From: Corythoichthys intestinalis
Taxonomy: Eukaryota > Chordata > Actinopteri > Syngnathiformes > Syngnathidae
Direction of reading: 5' to 3'
DNA length: 64,000 nucleotides
Assembly (NCBI RefSeq): GCF_030265065.1
Contig: NC_080410.1
Span: 17,497,898 to 17,561,897 of the forward strand
In this document: one piece after another, positions 46,060-58,700 of the stretch
Layout of the letters: the number at the start of each line of letters is the position of its first letter
Numbering within the stretch: position 1 is the stretch's first letter
Program-made: the position numbers and the translations under genes
Notes under the pieces: generated by a model
Told to the model about the DNA's origin: nothing
Database searches by the model: none
Seen by the model: only the letters and a program-made list of their open reading frames with translations

Positions 46060-48205
46060 CGTAACAAGAGGAGTTTGATACTCAGAATCGAAAAATGTTT
46101 TTGTGAATTGTGTCCTTGATCACTTTTAAAAGAGAGTTACATTGGAATGCAAAAACAGGAAAGATTCTTTCGCTTCAGAACAAAGATTTGCTAATGCAAA
46201 TTTTGAGTACTTTACAGCTTGTTTATCAGGTCTACAGTTAAAAAAATAAAAATATAAAATAAAAAAATAAAATAAAATAAAAAGACTTGGTGAAAAGATA
46301 TGTTTATTTTGAGCTACAGGCAAACGGGCACCCAACAAGTCATTTGCCGTAAGTCAATAAACAGCGCATGACATCTGCTGATTGACATCTGTTGATAAAG
46401 TGTTCTATTAGGTGTTGCTCAATACCACAGCTTCAGTTCAGTTTTTTTATTTTGGCCTTTGTGGCATCAATATAGTTAATGAATGAATTCCCACAAATTT
46501 GACCACTCAGTAGTTTTTGTTTTTGTTTTTTTTTTAATTAAAATTTGCGTTCAAATGTTTTAATGGGTGTGCATTGTCAAAACATCTACAACCTTCCACA
46601 TGGTTTATAGCTTGGAAGGTTCACAACTGCCCTTTCACCAGTGCGCAATTGGCATTCGAATTGCATCATTCCTGAATTAAATGTTTCAAAGATGGTGGAT
46701 ATGGACATAAATACATTTTCTGACATTTGCTGACTTCAAACACCCTATCTGAGGGAACAAGAATATCCAGAATTAAACCATCTCAATTGCTGAGGCACCA
46801 TTACTCAGCAATTTAAAAAACACCACACCCACCAATGTAAGTACACTTAGTTTGTATTGTTTTGTGTATGCAACAGTGGTGACTAATTGCTTAACAAAAT
46901 CTTGTATACATTTCAACTCAAGATTTTGCTGTGTCACACTGTTGTCATGACTAAGCATTGCGAAACTGCAAGCTGTCCTTTGTCTTTCCTCTTTTAGGAA
47001 ATGAGAAGGAAGAGTCTGGTCTGACCGGAAACTGACCTCAACATTAATTCCATGGGTCTCAGGCAAAAAGGAAGGATTGACCAAGATACGGAATGTTGAG
47101 TCACGGTCACAATGCAAATTTTGCATTTATTGTCTTGTCAATGTCTTGTGAAAAGAATTGTTCAATTTGTTGTTTCACTTGTCATGATGATATCTAATTA
47201 TTTGTCACAAAACAGAAGGTTGAATGACAAGTATTAAATAGGCCCGGGTATTGTGGCTTGAAGTGTATTGCGATATAATCCAAGGTGACAAAGGCATATT
47301 GCAATACGAGTTGGTAATATTGAGCAATGCTTGTCATGCTTGTTTTTTTTCCCACATAAACGGAAAACAAAGGTTATTCATTACATGCAACTGCAAAAAA
47401 TTTTCAGGAATTTTAGCTAGCTAGTGCACATATATATATCCCTTTTTTATTCGCATAAATATATATGTTCATTTAACATCGTCACACATAATCTAATTTT
47501 TTTGTTCCCAGAAGCACAGTTTTGTCTACTTTGTGCACACTGGGGACAAGTACTGTTTTATTTACAAGAAGTCTTACTTGATCAAGGTTACTGATAAGAG
47601 ATGGACAGTGGACACATTTTCTTCACTCTAGTGTTTTTCCATGAAGGGGCTGGCACTAGTCTGCCGCCTGGTATAACGACAAATTTAGACAGTATGATCT
47701 CGAGGGTTTGGGACAAATCTTCTTGGGGGCACCTGCATGGGGCTCTCAGTGACATTTGTCCTGGCCGACCAGCTTTTATTTTTTGCTTAATAAATGTACA
47801 GTATTTATCTTAGGCGATTTTTGCTTTCTTTTTGAACCTGAATTGTGTCATCATCTCCTGTTCATTAAGAGAATAAAATAACCTGTAAAAAGAGAATACC
47901 ACTCTGATTGTGTTAATTAAAAAAATGCTTTAGCAAAGGTAAAACATGTAAAATATTTTAATGCTTCCATTTGATTGTGGAAGCTGGCATTTTATAGGCA
48001 ATGTTTATTTCATCTTCTCAGATGCTCAAAAGTCCAATGTCAGGTCTCCACTATGAACAGAAGAAAAAAATACAGGAATTGTATAACAATGGTTTTTAAT
48101 TGTTTTTAACAGAAAAAATGACTTTGTCTTATTGAAAATGGAATGTGTACTTCAAGTAAACTTCAAAGTTATATGTACGTTGAAAGAAAATGAGGAATGC
48201 TTGAC
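46060..48205. other. Intergenic, no gene seen
   Basis: AT-rich. About 47235-47310 has CGGGTATTGTGGCTTGAAGT and GCGATATAATCC, resembling a fish MITE end. The 117-aa frame at 47126-46773 shows no recognisable domain. Confidence 0.5.
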
Positions 48206-49375
48206 AATGAGGCTCAATTATTAACACTTTGACATAAGTGGATTTTAAGGGGAGGGGCAGGGGGGCCAGGCCCCTCCTGGTGGCATAAAAGTTTCATTGC
48301 ATGTAATTGACTTTATTTATATAAAAAGTTGTAAATCAATAAAACAAAAATGAATCAAATGAACAAAAAAAATTTTTTTAATAATGGGTCAAAATTATTT
48401 TTCGAACAGATCATGTGATTAGCAACTTAGATGGTCATTTGCTTTTCATATAATTTTCAACAACAACAAAAAAATAAAAATAAGGGGGAGGGCAATTTTA
48501 TTTTTCAAATGATTTTTTTCTTTGATTGGATTTTTTTTTTTTAAGCAACATTTTGGGGGATTAAATGATTTAGACACAAATGACCTCCCCATAATATGGC
48601 CCAAAAACAAAAAGGATTGCTTCAATCAATGAAAATTTAAGTGTTCAAATGTGAGTTTTGCAATCGCAAATATTTTTTCGCATTCAAATACCTTTTCCAT
48701 GATTGAAATATTTATTTTGATTGAAGTCATTTTTCTTTTTGAAAATATATATATTTTTTAAGCAACTTATTTTTTGATTGAATAATAAAGACAAAAATTT
48801 CCTAGCTAAAATGTTGCCCAAACACAAATCAACATTACTTCAATCAAAAAAGTTGCTTCAAAAAAAAAGAAAAAAGAAAAAAAAAAAAAAGAAAGAAAAA
48901 TACCTTTCACATGCATTTTTTTTTTTTTTAGTTTTTTGAGTTTCAAATTTATTTTTGCATTCAAACACATTTTTTTTTGATTGAAGCGGCTTTCTTTTGG
49001 GTTGAAAATATACTGTATATTTTGATTGAAGCAACTTATTTTTCTATTGAAGCAACTTTTTTTTGATTGAATAATTAAAGACACAAATCTACCTTCATAT
49101 GGCTCCGCCCAGGGGATACAATTTTTCACTGGGGTAACTCTATTGTCACGACACCGGCAGGCGTACCATATTCAATGGATGACAATCTTGGCGAAAAGTA
49201 CTGCCTAAGCAGCCTAATTTAAAATTCCCCTCAAGAATGATGGGAAACAAAAATTGCTCATTGTCAACTTATTATAAATATTCTTATGAGTTAATTTTAT
49301 TGCTGACACCGCATTTCGGGGTTATGGTCATCAACATGTTGTGCCCCCCCCTGCCCCAAAAGTCAAACTCTGCCT
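48206..49375. repeat. Repeat with GGGGCAGGGGGGCC ends and a TTGATTGAAGCAAC interior
   Basis: Left part GGGGAGGGGCAGGGGGGCCA, right part GTGCCCCCCCCTGCCCCAAA, roughly inverted. The interior 48530-49085 consists of degenerate units of about 33 bp around TTTGATTGAAGCAACTT in both orientations. Boundaries are approximate, no TSD found. Confidence 0.55.
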
Positions 49376-49439
49376 ATGCACTTTCAGTGCAATTGATGAT
49401 GTTAGACCTACAATCATGTGGCTCTTTTCATCCTTCTGC

Positions 49440-49545
49440 TGTAAATTTCAGTTAGTTCGACACTCGTAGACATCCAATCCATTTGAACTGGGAGTTTACA
49501 TTTAAATGGATTAGATGTCTATTGTCGCAAATGGCACACTCACTT
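49440..49545. repeat. Foldback-type dispersed repeat, two facing arms
   Basis: CATCCAATCCATTTGAACTG and, inverted, TAAATGGATTAGATGTCT within 70 bp; same family as 17802-17882 but imperfect. Confidence 0.7.
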
Positions 49546-49705
49546 TAGTTGTAGTAATTTACATCAAATACAGTATGTGTTAAACAATATTTTTCCCAGA
49601 AACCAGTTCACTTTCAAATGTTTTGTGAATTCGAAACCCGCTTAGCATAGTGAACCCTGCAGCCAAAGTGTCTTTTTTTCGTCATCTGATACTCTTCTTG
49701 TCTTT

Positions 49706-52700
49706 TTATGCTGTAGGAATCCACACACTCTTCCACTGAACGGAATTTCTCCACAACTCTTCCAGTACGGAGTTGTAAGACCAGTCTTGGCCGCTATGAT
49801 TCCCATCCTTGTCTGTTTGGCAGAGGAGACGCAGTGTTTTCAGCGGGCTGGTACAGGTGTATTGGAGGTATTGGCAACCCTGCAACATAAAAAACATGAT
49901 CACATGAGCTATGTAAATTTACATTACACATAACAACTATAAAAATGCATTTTCTGGATAATTTGGTAGGGCTGCTTGCTATTCTGGTCTGTAAACTCCT
50001 GTGGGTCACTTCCTGCTGGAGCATTTATAGATTCGTTCCTGTTAATTTTGGGGCATTTCGTTAATTTAGGGGATTTTTTTTTTTTTTTTTTTTAAATAAT
50101 GACATTTTGTGCCTTTGAAAATGCTGTTGTAATGCCTTCAGATGTGTGAGTAGTGCTCACCTCATTGTTCCCCCAGTACCAGATGGCTTTGATGACACTG
50201 TGGTTGGCCAAAGCCTTTGTCAACTGGTCCCTTCTTCCTGTAATGATGTTTACCAAGCCTGGTGGCAGATCTGAGGAAATGAGCACCTAGCGACAGAGCA
50301 CGAGTTCAGCAAACACATTAAGAAACCAACTTTAGAGAAACAGTAACAAATTTGCTTTGGTTTATGATGGTACTAGCGTGCTGTGATTCGACGTCATAAA
50401 CATTGTGCAACTGACCGGTTTGCCAGTGATGCATGAATACGTTTTTGCGCAGCACTTTTATTAAAATATTCTTTTAATATATACTACAAATGGCAATATC
50501 TGGAGAAATTGCAAAGAGGTGCTTTACTCTCTCAAGGTTAGATTCTTGGTCACATTCTATTAATTCTGGGGCACTTTCGGGTCACTTACTTGTTAACTCA
50601 TTGGCTGCCATTTATGGCGCTGGACATCCAATCCAATTGGACTGGGAGGGGCAAATGAACGAAATGAAATGAAACATGAGCATTCAAAGCAAGGGCGTAG
50701 GTTTGGTCTCAACATTGGTAGGGACGATATAAAAGCATCACTTGCATGTGACATATTGACTTATACAAACTTTCATATGTATTGGTTCTTGTTCAGGTGA
50801 TACGTTGTTCAATTCAAACCTTTGTTTTCAAAAACTACGAAAGAAACATTTTGAAAAATTCCTGAAAAAATGTCTGGATTTTATTAGCAAATTTAAATGA
50901 CAATATCTGAACATAAATTAACATACACAATAAATATAAACTATCCAGGACTGCAAAAAATAAACATTGTCTAAATAAAGAAAATAAATATAACTGAAAA
51001 AACTTCTTGGTCAGGGAATAACAAAAAGAAATAAAAAGGGAGCATTCCTTCAGGTAAAACACTATTGCTTTTGTCCACAAGCACAGCCAAACTCAGCAAA
51101 AGAAGAAGAAGAAGAAAAAAAAAAGAACGCTCCTTTGGGCTGCTTTAAAACCACATAAATAAAATAAAAATGAACATTGGGGAGAAAGGGGTAAAGCTCG
51201 GTTCACTACATTTCTTACAGTTTAACTAACGTCAACAGTAGAATACACATACAGGAGGATACTTCTCTCTAAGCAGCTTCGTACTCGATTTTTGCAGTTA
51301 GCAAATTCACACAGTTTGATGTTATGCTAACTCTGATGCAGGTCAGACTTTCAGTAGCAAAGTTAGTGGAGAGTTCCGCACCGCCACAACATTGATGTCT
51401 TTTTACATTACTTGCAGTGGCTGCTGCTGGCCCAAAAATAATATCCCTCCTCTTCGAAGGGGGGCGGAGGAGGCGGCATGTTGTCAACATGTATTTCTGT
51501 CAGGGCTGTGAGTGCAAGTAAGTGTGTGTGTGGGGGGTGGGGGGGGTCGAGTCATCAGCCAGACATACGTGCGTTAGGGGAAAAAATGGACTGGCACAGG
51601 GGTAAATGTCAGTAGTCTGAACATCATGAAAATAATTCACTTGATTATGGTTGGGTCAATTCTATCCCTACAACATATGGGAAGACAATCTAAATTACTT
51701 ACAGTGCCTCGCAAAAGTATTTGGCCCCCTTGAATCTTGCAACCTTTCGCCACATTTCAGGCTTCAAACGTAAAGATATGAAATTTAATTTTTTTGTCAA
51801 GAATCAACAACAAGTGGGACACAATCGTGAAGTGGAACAACATTTATTGGATAATTTAAACTTTTTTAACAAATAAAAAACTGAAAAGTGGGGCGTGCAA
51901 CATTATTCGGCCCCTTTACTTTCAGTGCAGCAAACTCACTCCAGAAGTTCAGTGAGGATCTCTGAATGATCCAATGTTGTCCTAAATGACCGATGATGAT
52001 TAAGAGAATCCACCTGTGTGTAATCAAGTCTGCGTATAAATGCACCTGCTCTGTGATAGTCTCAGGGTTCTGTTTAAAGTGCAGAGAGCATTATGAAAAC
52101 CAAGGAACACACCAGGCAGGTCCGAGATACTGTTGTGGAGAAGTTTAAAGCCGGATTTGGATACAAAAAGATTTCCCAAGCTTTAAACATCTCAAGGAGC
52201 ACTGTGCAAGCCATCATATTGAAATGGAAGGAGCATCAGACCACTGCAAATCTACCAAGACCCGGCCGTCCTTCCAAACTTTCTTCTCAAACAAGGAGAA
52301 AACTGATCAGAGATGCAGCCAAGAGGCCCATGATCACTCTGGATGAACTGCAGAGATCTACAGGTGAGGTGGGAGTCTGTCCATAGGACAACAATCAGTC
52401 GTACACTGCACAAATCTGGCCTTTATGGAAGAGTGGCAAGAAGAAAGCCATTTCTCAAAGATATCCATAAAAAGTCTCGTTTAAAGTTTGCCACAAGCCA
52501 CCTGGGAGACACACCAAACATGTGGAAGAAGGTGCTCTGGTCAGACGAAACCAAAATTGAACTTTTTGGCCACAATGCAAAACGATATGTTTGGCGTAAA
52601 AGCAACACAGCTCATCACCCTGAACACACCATCCCCACTGTCAAACATGGTGGTGGCAGCATCATGGTTTGGGCCTGCTTTTCTTCAGCAGGGACAGGGA

Positions 52701-55700
52701 AGATGATTAAAATTGACTGAAAGATGGATGCAGCCAAATACAGGAGCATTCTGGAAGAAAACCTGTTGGTATCTGCACAAGACCTGAGACTGGGACGGAG
52801 ATTTATCTTCCAACAGGACAATGATCCAAAACATAAAGCCAAATCTACAATGGAATGGTTCAAAAATAAACGTATCCAGGTGTTAGAATGGCCAAGTCAA
52901 AGTCCAGACCTGAATCCAATCGAGAAACTGTGGAAAGAGCTGAAGACTGCTGTTCACAAACACTCTTCATCCAACCTCACTGAGCTCGAGCTGTTTTGCA
53001 AGGAAGAATGGGCAAGAATGTCAGTCTCTCGATGTGCAAAACTGATAGAAACATACCCCAAGCGACTTCCCAGCTGTAATTGGAGCAAAAGGTGGCGCTA
53101 CAAAGTATTAACGCAAGGGGGCCGAATAATATTGCACACCCCACTTTTCAGTTTTTTATTTGTTAAAAAGTTGAAATTATCCAATAAATTTTGTTCCACT
53201 TCACGATTGTGTCCCACTTGTTGTTGATTCTTGACAAAAAATTAAAATTTTATATCTTTATGTTTGAAGCCTGAAATGTGGCGAAAGGTTGCAAGGTCCA
53301 AGGGGGCCGAATACTTTTGCAAGGCACTGTATATAACAGATTATTATAATGCAAATACCGTTGCTTAAAAGTTGGTGGGGACAATTTGAGCATCCTAAAA
53401 AGATGGTAGAGTTATGTCCCAAAAGTCCCTATGCAAACCTACACCCTTGATTCAAAGCCATTCCTCCCAATTTAAATGAATTGGACATCTGTCCTTGTGA
53501 ATGGCAGGTAATGAGTTCAATGTGGGTCACTCCCTTGTTAATTTTAGGGTATTTATCGGTTATTTCCTGTATATTTTTGGGGTCTTCTGGGGTCACTTCC
53601 TGTAAATTGGTCACTTTATGTTAATTTTAGGGCATTCCTGGGTCATTTCCTCTACATTTTGGGTCACTTCTTAATTCTGGTGCAATTCAAGGAAGTTTTT
53701 TTCTTCTCAAAAATCATAACCACCAATGGAGATTTTCTTGTGTAAGTCCGAGCTGAAATCAATAGCAGTGAAAGTTCAATGTGTCATTGGAAATGAATGG
53801 GCCTTTGAAAATGTATGTGAAGGATCAATTATAGCGGAACTGTACGTTTTAGCCAAAAACTGGTTGATAACATTTGTGCACCTTAATTTTATGATTGTTT
53901 TTAAATGTGTGAATTATATGAATAAGACAAAAAGAAGCAGTAGTTTGAAAACTGTAAATTGCCTGTTCAAACGGACTGGACGTCTTCTTGTGACAAACTC
54001 ATTTAAATTCACACCGTAAAGATTAAAAGTGTCACATGACTGGACGTCTATCATCTTCAATGGCATTGTATGAGTGAAGAATATGGTTGTGACAGTCACC
54101 TGAATAAATGTCAAAGCTGGCAGTGGATACTCCTGACTGGGTACCATAATGATGGCATTGCCAGAGGCGAGGGCTGCTCCAAGAAGTGTTACCATGGCGA
54201 GGAGGGGCTGCTTGTCGGGAAGGACCACCCCCACCACTCCCAGTGCTTCAGGGATGGAAAATCCTGAGCCAGACTGTGGTAAAGGCTGAACCGCAGCAAG
54301 CACAACAAAGGTGAATGCAAGTCGGGATCATGAGAGAAATCGGAACATCTACAGACTTGTTTAATCAGAATTGAAAAAGTATGAATTTAAAAAAAGCTTC
54401 ACCAGAATTCCGCCATGAATCTTGTCACAGTATGCTGCCCAATCACTGAGCCTTGTGATGCTGAGCTCCACCTCCATATCAGCCTCCTCTTTAGGTAGGC
54501 CAGTTTGTGTACTGATCGAAGTTGCTAAATCCTGCCTTTTTCCTTCAAGACCTTTGGCCAAGGACTGAATGGACTGGGCGCGCGCCATGGGACTCTTTTT
54601 CATCCAGCTAGAGAAACAGTCACAATGTTAAAAAGATTTTCATAATATATGTTATTTATTATTAATAATTATTATTTTAAGATATTTTTTAATGAAGAAA
54701 TAAAATTCTAATAAAATGTTAACAAAAAAATATAAAATTCAAACGAATAAAGATAAACCCAAAAATATACCTTGGTTTTAGCCCACAATAAGACATTTAC
54801 ATTTTTTTCCCCCAATTTCATAGTATTTGACAAGATATCCAACTCATTTGAACTGGGAGAACTGGCTACTGGGATGCCACTCCCAGTCCAAATGGATTGG
54901 ATGCCTCATGCTGTCAATGGCAGCCAACAAATTCAATGAATTCCCTAGAATTCTTTATTTGAGCTTTCCTCGTCTTTTGTTCTTGTCTCCTTAAAAATCG
55001 TAAATGTTATTTTTTGCCATATCTCTCAGCCCCTACCCGTTGCCATATATAATATTTACATTATAGTTTTGATACATTTTGTTAACTAGTATGCCGTGAC
55101 AATTTTCCCAAAGCACCTTGGCTTAATAAAGTTCGTTAGCACTGTTTTAATACAGTCGTTCAACATCTCAAGTTATTCATTAGCTTGCAATAAACCCACA
55201 CATCCAAAAAGGTTACACAATATGGCAATAATTAGCTTAACTCTATGCAGTATTGGATTTTGTGATGCAACAGAACAAATTCTATTTGATGAGATCATAT
55301 TGTCCTTAGCCGTTAACATTTCCCAACCAAAAGCCAGATGGCTCTTCATGATGAATTACGTACAATTATTCAAAACATACAATGCCTGAAGAAAACTAAA
55401 AACTTTGAGTTGTGTTTACCTACAATCTAGTACAAGTTATTGGCTATGTTTTTTTACAGTGTAGTTTCTCATGTTTTCATTGCAGATCTATTAATGATTG
55501 CGTGAAAATAAAAAAATAAAAAACACATGAAAATAATTCAGAGCAAGAGAAAGTGAGAAAAAGAGTGAGAGCAAAACAGCAAGAGAAAGTGCTGGAAGGA
55601 GAGAGAGACAGAGCAAGAGAGAGGTAGAGACAGAGTGAGAGAGTGATTTTTTTTGGGCCAGATCACCAAGCACTAATTATGATATTCACTTTTCAATGCA

Positions 55701-58700
55701 ACAAATTCAACAATGCCCTTTTTCTACACCAATTAGTTTGAGATGCAACCGTCTGTGAAGTGTTCTGTCAAATCTCCAACAACGTCAACAAATGTGAACT
55801 TTCCCCCACATGCTTCTACTTGTTTGTTTGAGCTCATGCTGGTGTCTCACCCTGGCTGAACTTTGATAGCTGCCTCCACAGCATTCCTGACATCCTTCTG
55901 GCCTCCGCTGGGAAAGTAGCCTAACACGCTGCTGCCTCCTTGTGGATGCACTGCCATACTAGAACCAGACTCCGATTTGCAGGCCTTGCCACCAATATAA
56001 TGCGAGTAGGACTTCAGAGGACTGAGTGGAAGAGATGATAGATGTGTGAAATGCAATCAAATTGTGGTAATGATGCTGTGATAATAAAATGTCAGGCAAT
56101 GAATCAATGGGTACGTTTACATGGGTAGTTTTTCTCAATCCGATTGAAATCAATCGTATTAAGTGAATAGGATTTGATCTGTATACTAGGGCTGTCAAAA
56201 TTATCGCGTTAACGGGCAGTAATTAATTTTTAAAATTAATTACATAAAAATATTTGACGCATTTAACGCACATGGCGCGCTCAAACATTAAAATGACAGC
56301 ACAGTGTCATGTCCACTTGTTACTTGTTTTTTGGTGTTTTGTCGCCCTCTGCTGTCGCTTGGGTGTGACTGATTTTATGGATTTCAGCACCATGAGCATT
56401 GTGTAATTATTGACATCAACATTGGCGAGCTACTAGTTTATTTTTTGTTTGAAAATTTTACAAATTTTATTAAAACGAAAACATTAAGAGGGGTTTTAAT
56501 ATAAAATTTATATAACTTGTACTAACATTTATCTTTTAAGAACTACAAGTCTTTCTATCCATGGATCGCTTTAACAATGTTAATAACGGTAATGCCATCT
56601 TGTTGATTTATTGTTATAATAAACAAATACAGTACTTATGTACCGTATGTTGAATGTATATATCCATCTTGTGTCATCTTTCCATTCCAACAATAATTTA
56701 CAGAAAAATATGGCATATTTTAAAAATGTTTGAATTGCGATTAATTGCGATTAATTATGATTCTTATAATTTTTAAGCTGTGAATAATTCGATTAAAAAT
56801 TTTAATCGTTTGACACCCCTACAAATTTTATTAAAACGAAAACATTAAGAGGGGTTTTAATATAAAATTTCTATAACTTGTACTAACATTTATCTTTTAA
56901 GAACTACAAGTCTTTCTTTCCATGGGTCACTTTAACAGAATGTTAATAATGTGTAATGCCATCTTGTTGATTTATTGATATAATAAACAAATACAGTACT
57001 TATATACAGTATGTTGAATGTATATATCTGTCTTGTCTTATCTTTCCATTCCAACAATAATTTACAGAAAAATATGGCATATTTTATAGATGGTTTGAAT
57101 TGATTAATTATAATTAATTAATTTTTAAGCTGTGATTAACTCGATTAAAAATTTTAATCGTTTGACAGCCCTACTGTATACGTGAAGTTTAAGTACGTGG
57201 TTTGATCCATGTTTGCATGGCCTCAGCCGATTCTGATTGTATTGTTCTTTTTGACATACGCATTTTTTACTCTCTGCAACTACCTGTAATTTGTAATGCT
57301 GCATTCACATGCTCTAGGAAAGATGACTTGCTAATTGGTAGTTACGAATACGTCCCGTTCATGTTCTTTTGCAGTTGTGGCGAAAAAAAAAAAAAAAAAA
57401 GGCAGACACTGACTTCATTTTGGATGGTTGTCCGTACAAAACGGTCCACTATTTCATCAATTACAATAAGAAGAGATTGCATAAAAATGCAGCAACAGTA
57501 AGCTTTTGTTTGTAACTGAACATTTTAGCTACCACTTGGTGAAAAAAAAAAAGTTATAAATGTGTACACTACATTTTGATGGCATTAAAAAAAAAAAAGT
57601 GCAAATTGAAATTTTCCAGTAGAAAATACGACTTGACAGAGTGTTCGCCTGCACTTTTCCACTCAATGTGTGGTATTTACAATAATTACGACATCACATT
57701 AAGGCAGCAACAGAGAAGAGGTACACTTCCTGCTTCACTGCCGTGCTCTTACGTAGTAGGAGCGCATGCGCAGACCGAATAATCCTCTCTATCAACCCAA
57801 TCTGCTCCACTCAGCAGTTTACATTGGGCATGGAGCGGATTATCAATCGATCCAAATTACAATACGATCCGGGTGTATCCAATTGGCTAAGGTGTTTATT
57901 TGAGACATTTTTAATTGTGTTGGCCATTCAATCGGATTATAAATATGAATTTTGAACCCATATTAATGCACCCTTTGTTATGGATTAATTCGAGGTTTTT
58001 TTTTTTTTTTTTTAGTTTTTTTTCTTACAGCTACAAATCAAGTCCGAAACCTTGGCGTAATTATTGACTCAGACCTAAAATTTGATAGCCATCTAAAACC
58101 CGTCACTAAATCCGCTTATTACCACCTAAAAAATTTAACCAGAATTAAGGGGCTTCTGACTCAACAAGACATGGAAAAACATATGCATGCATTCATTTTC
58201 AGCAGATTGGACTATTGCAACGATATATTTACGGGTCTTGATAAAAAATCAGTCAGGAAGCTGCAGCTAGTACAGAATGCTGTAGCCAGAGTCCTCACAA
58301 ATACAAGCTGGACCACATTACACCGGTTTTGAAATCGTTACATTGGCTTTCAGTGAGTCAAAGGATAGACTATAAAATACAACTGCTCGTCTACAAAACA
58401 CTTAGTGGCCTTGGACCAAAATACATGCTTGATTTGTTAGATTCCTATGAGACATCTAGACCCCTAAGGTCGTCTGGAACCGGTCTCCTGCATGTTCCAA
58501 GAACAAGAACCAAGCAGGGTGAGGCAGCATTTAGTTATTATGCTCCTCACCTCTGGAACAAGTTACCTGAATGTCTGAAGTATGTTCAAACTGTTAGCTC
58601 TTTTAAATCAGGGCTAAAAACGCTACGACATCACATTAAGGCAGCAACAGAGAAGAGGTACACTTCCTGCTTCACTGCCGTGCTCTTACGTAGTAGGAGC

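Noticed and set aside
46773-47126. 117-aa minus-strand frame in the ferritin-aldh16a1 intergenic region
   Set aside because: No recognisable domain, no splice context and no start context; probably chance.
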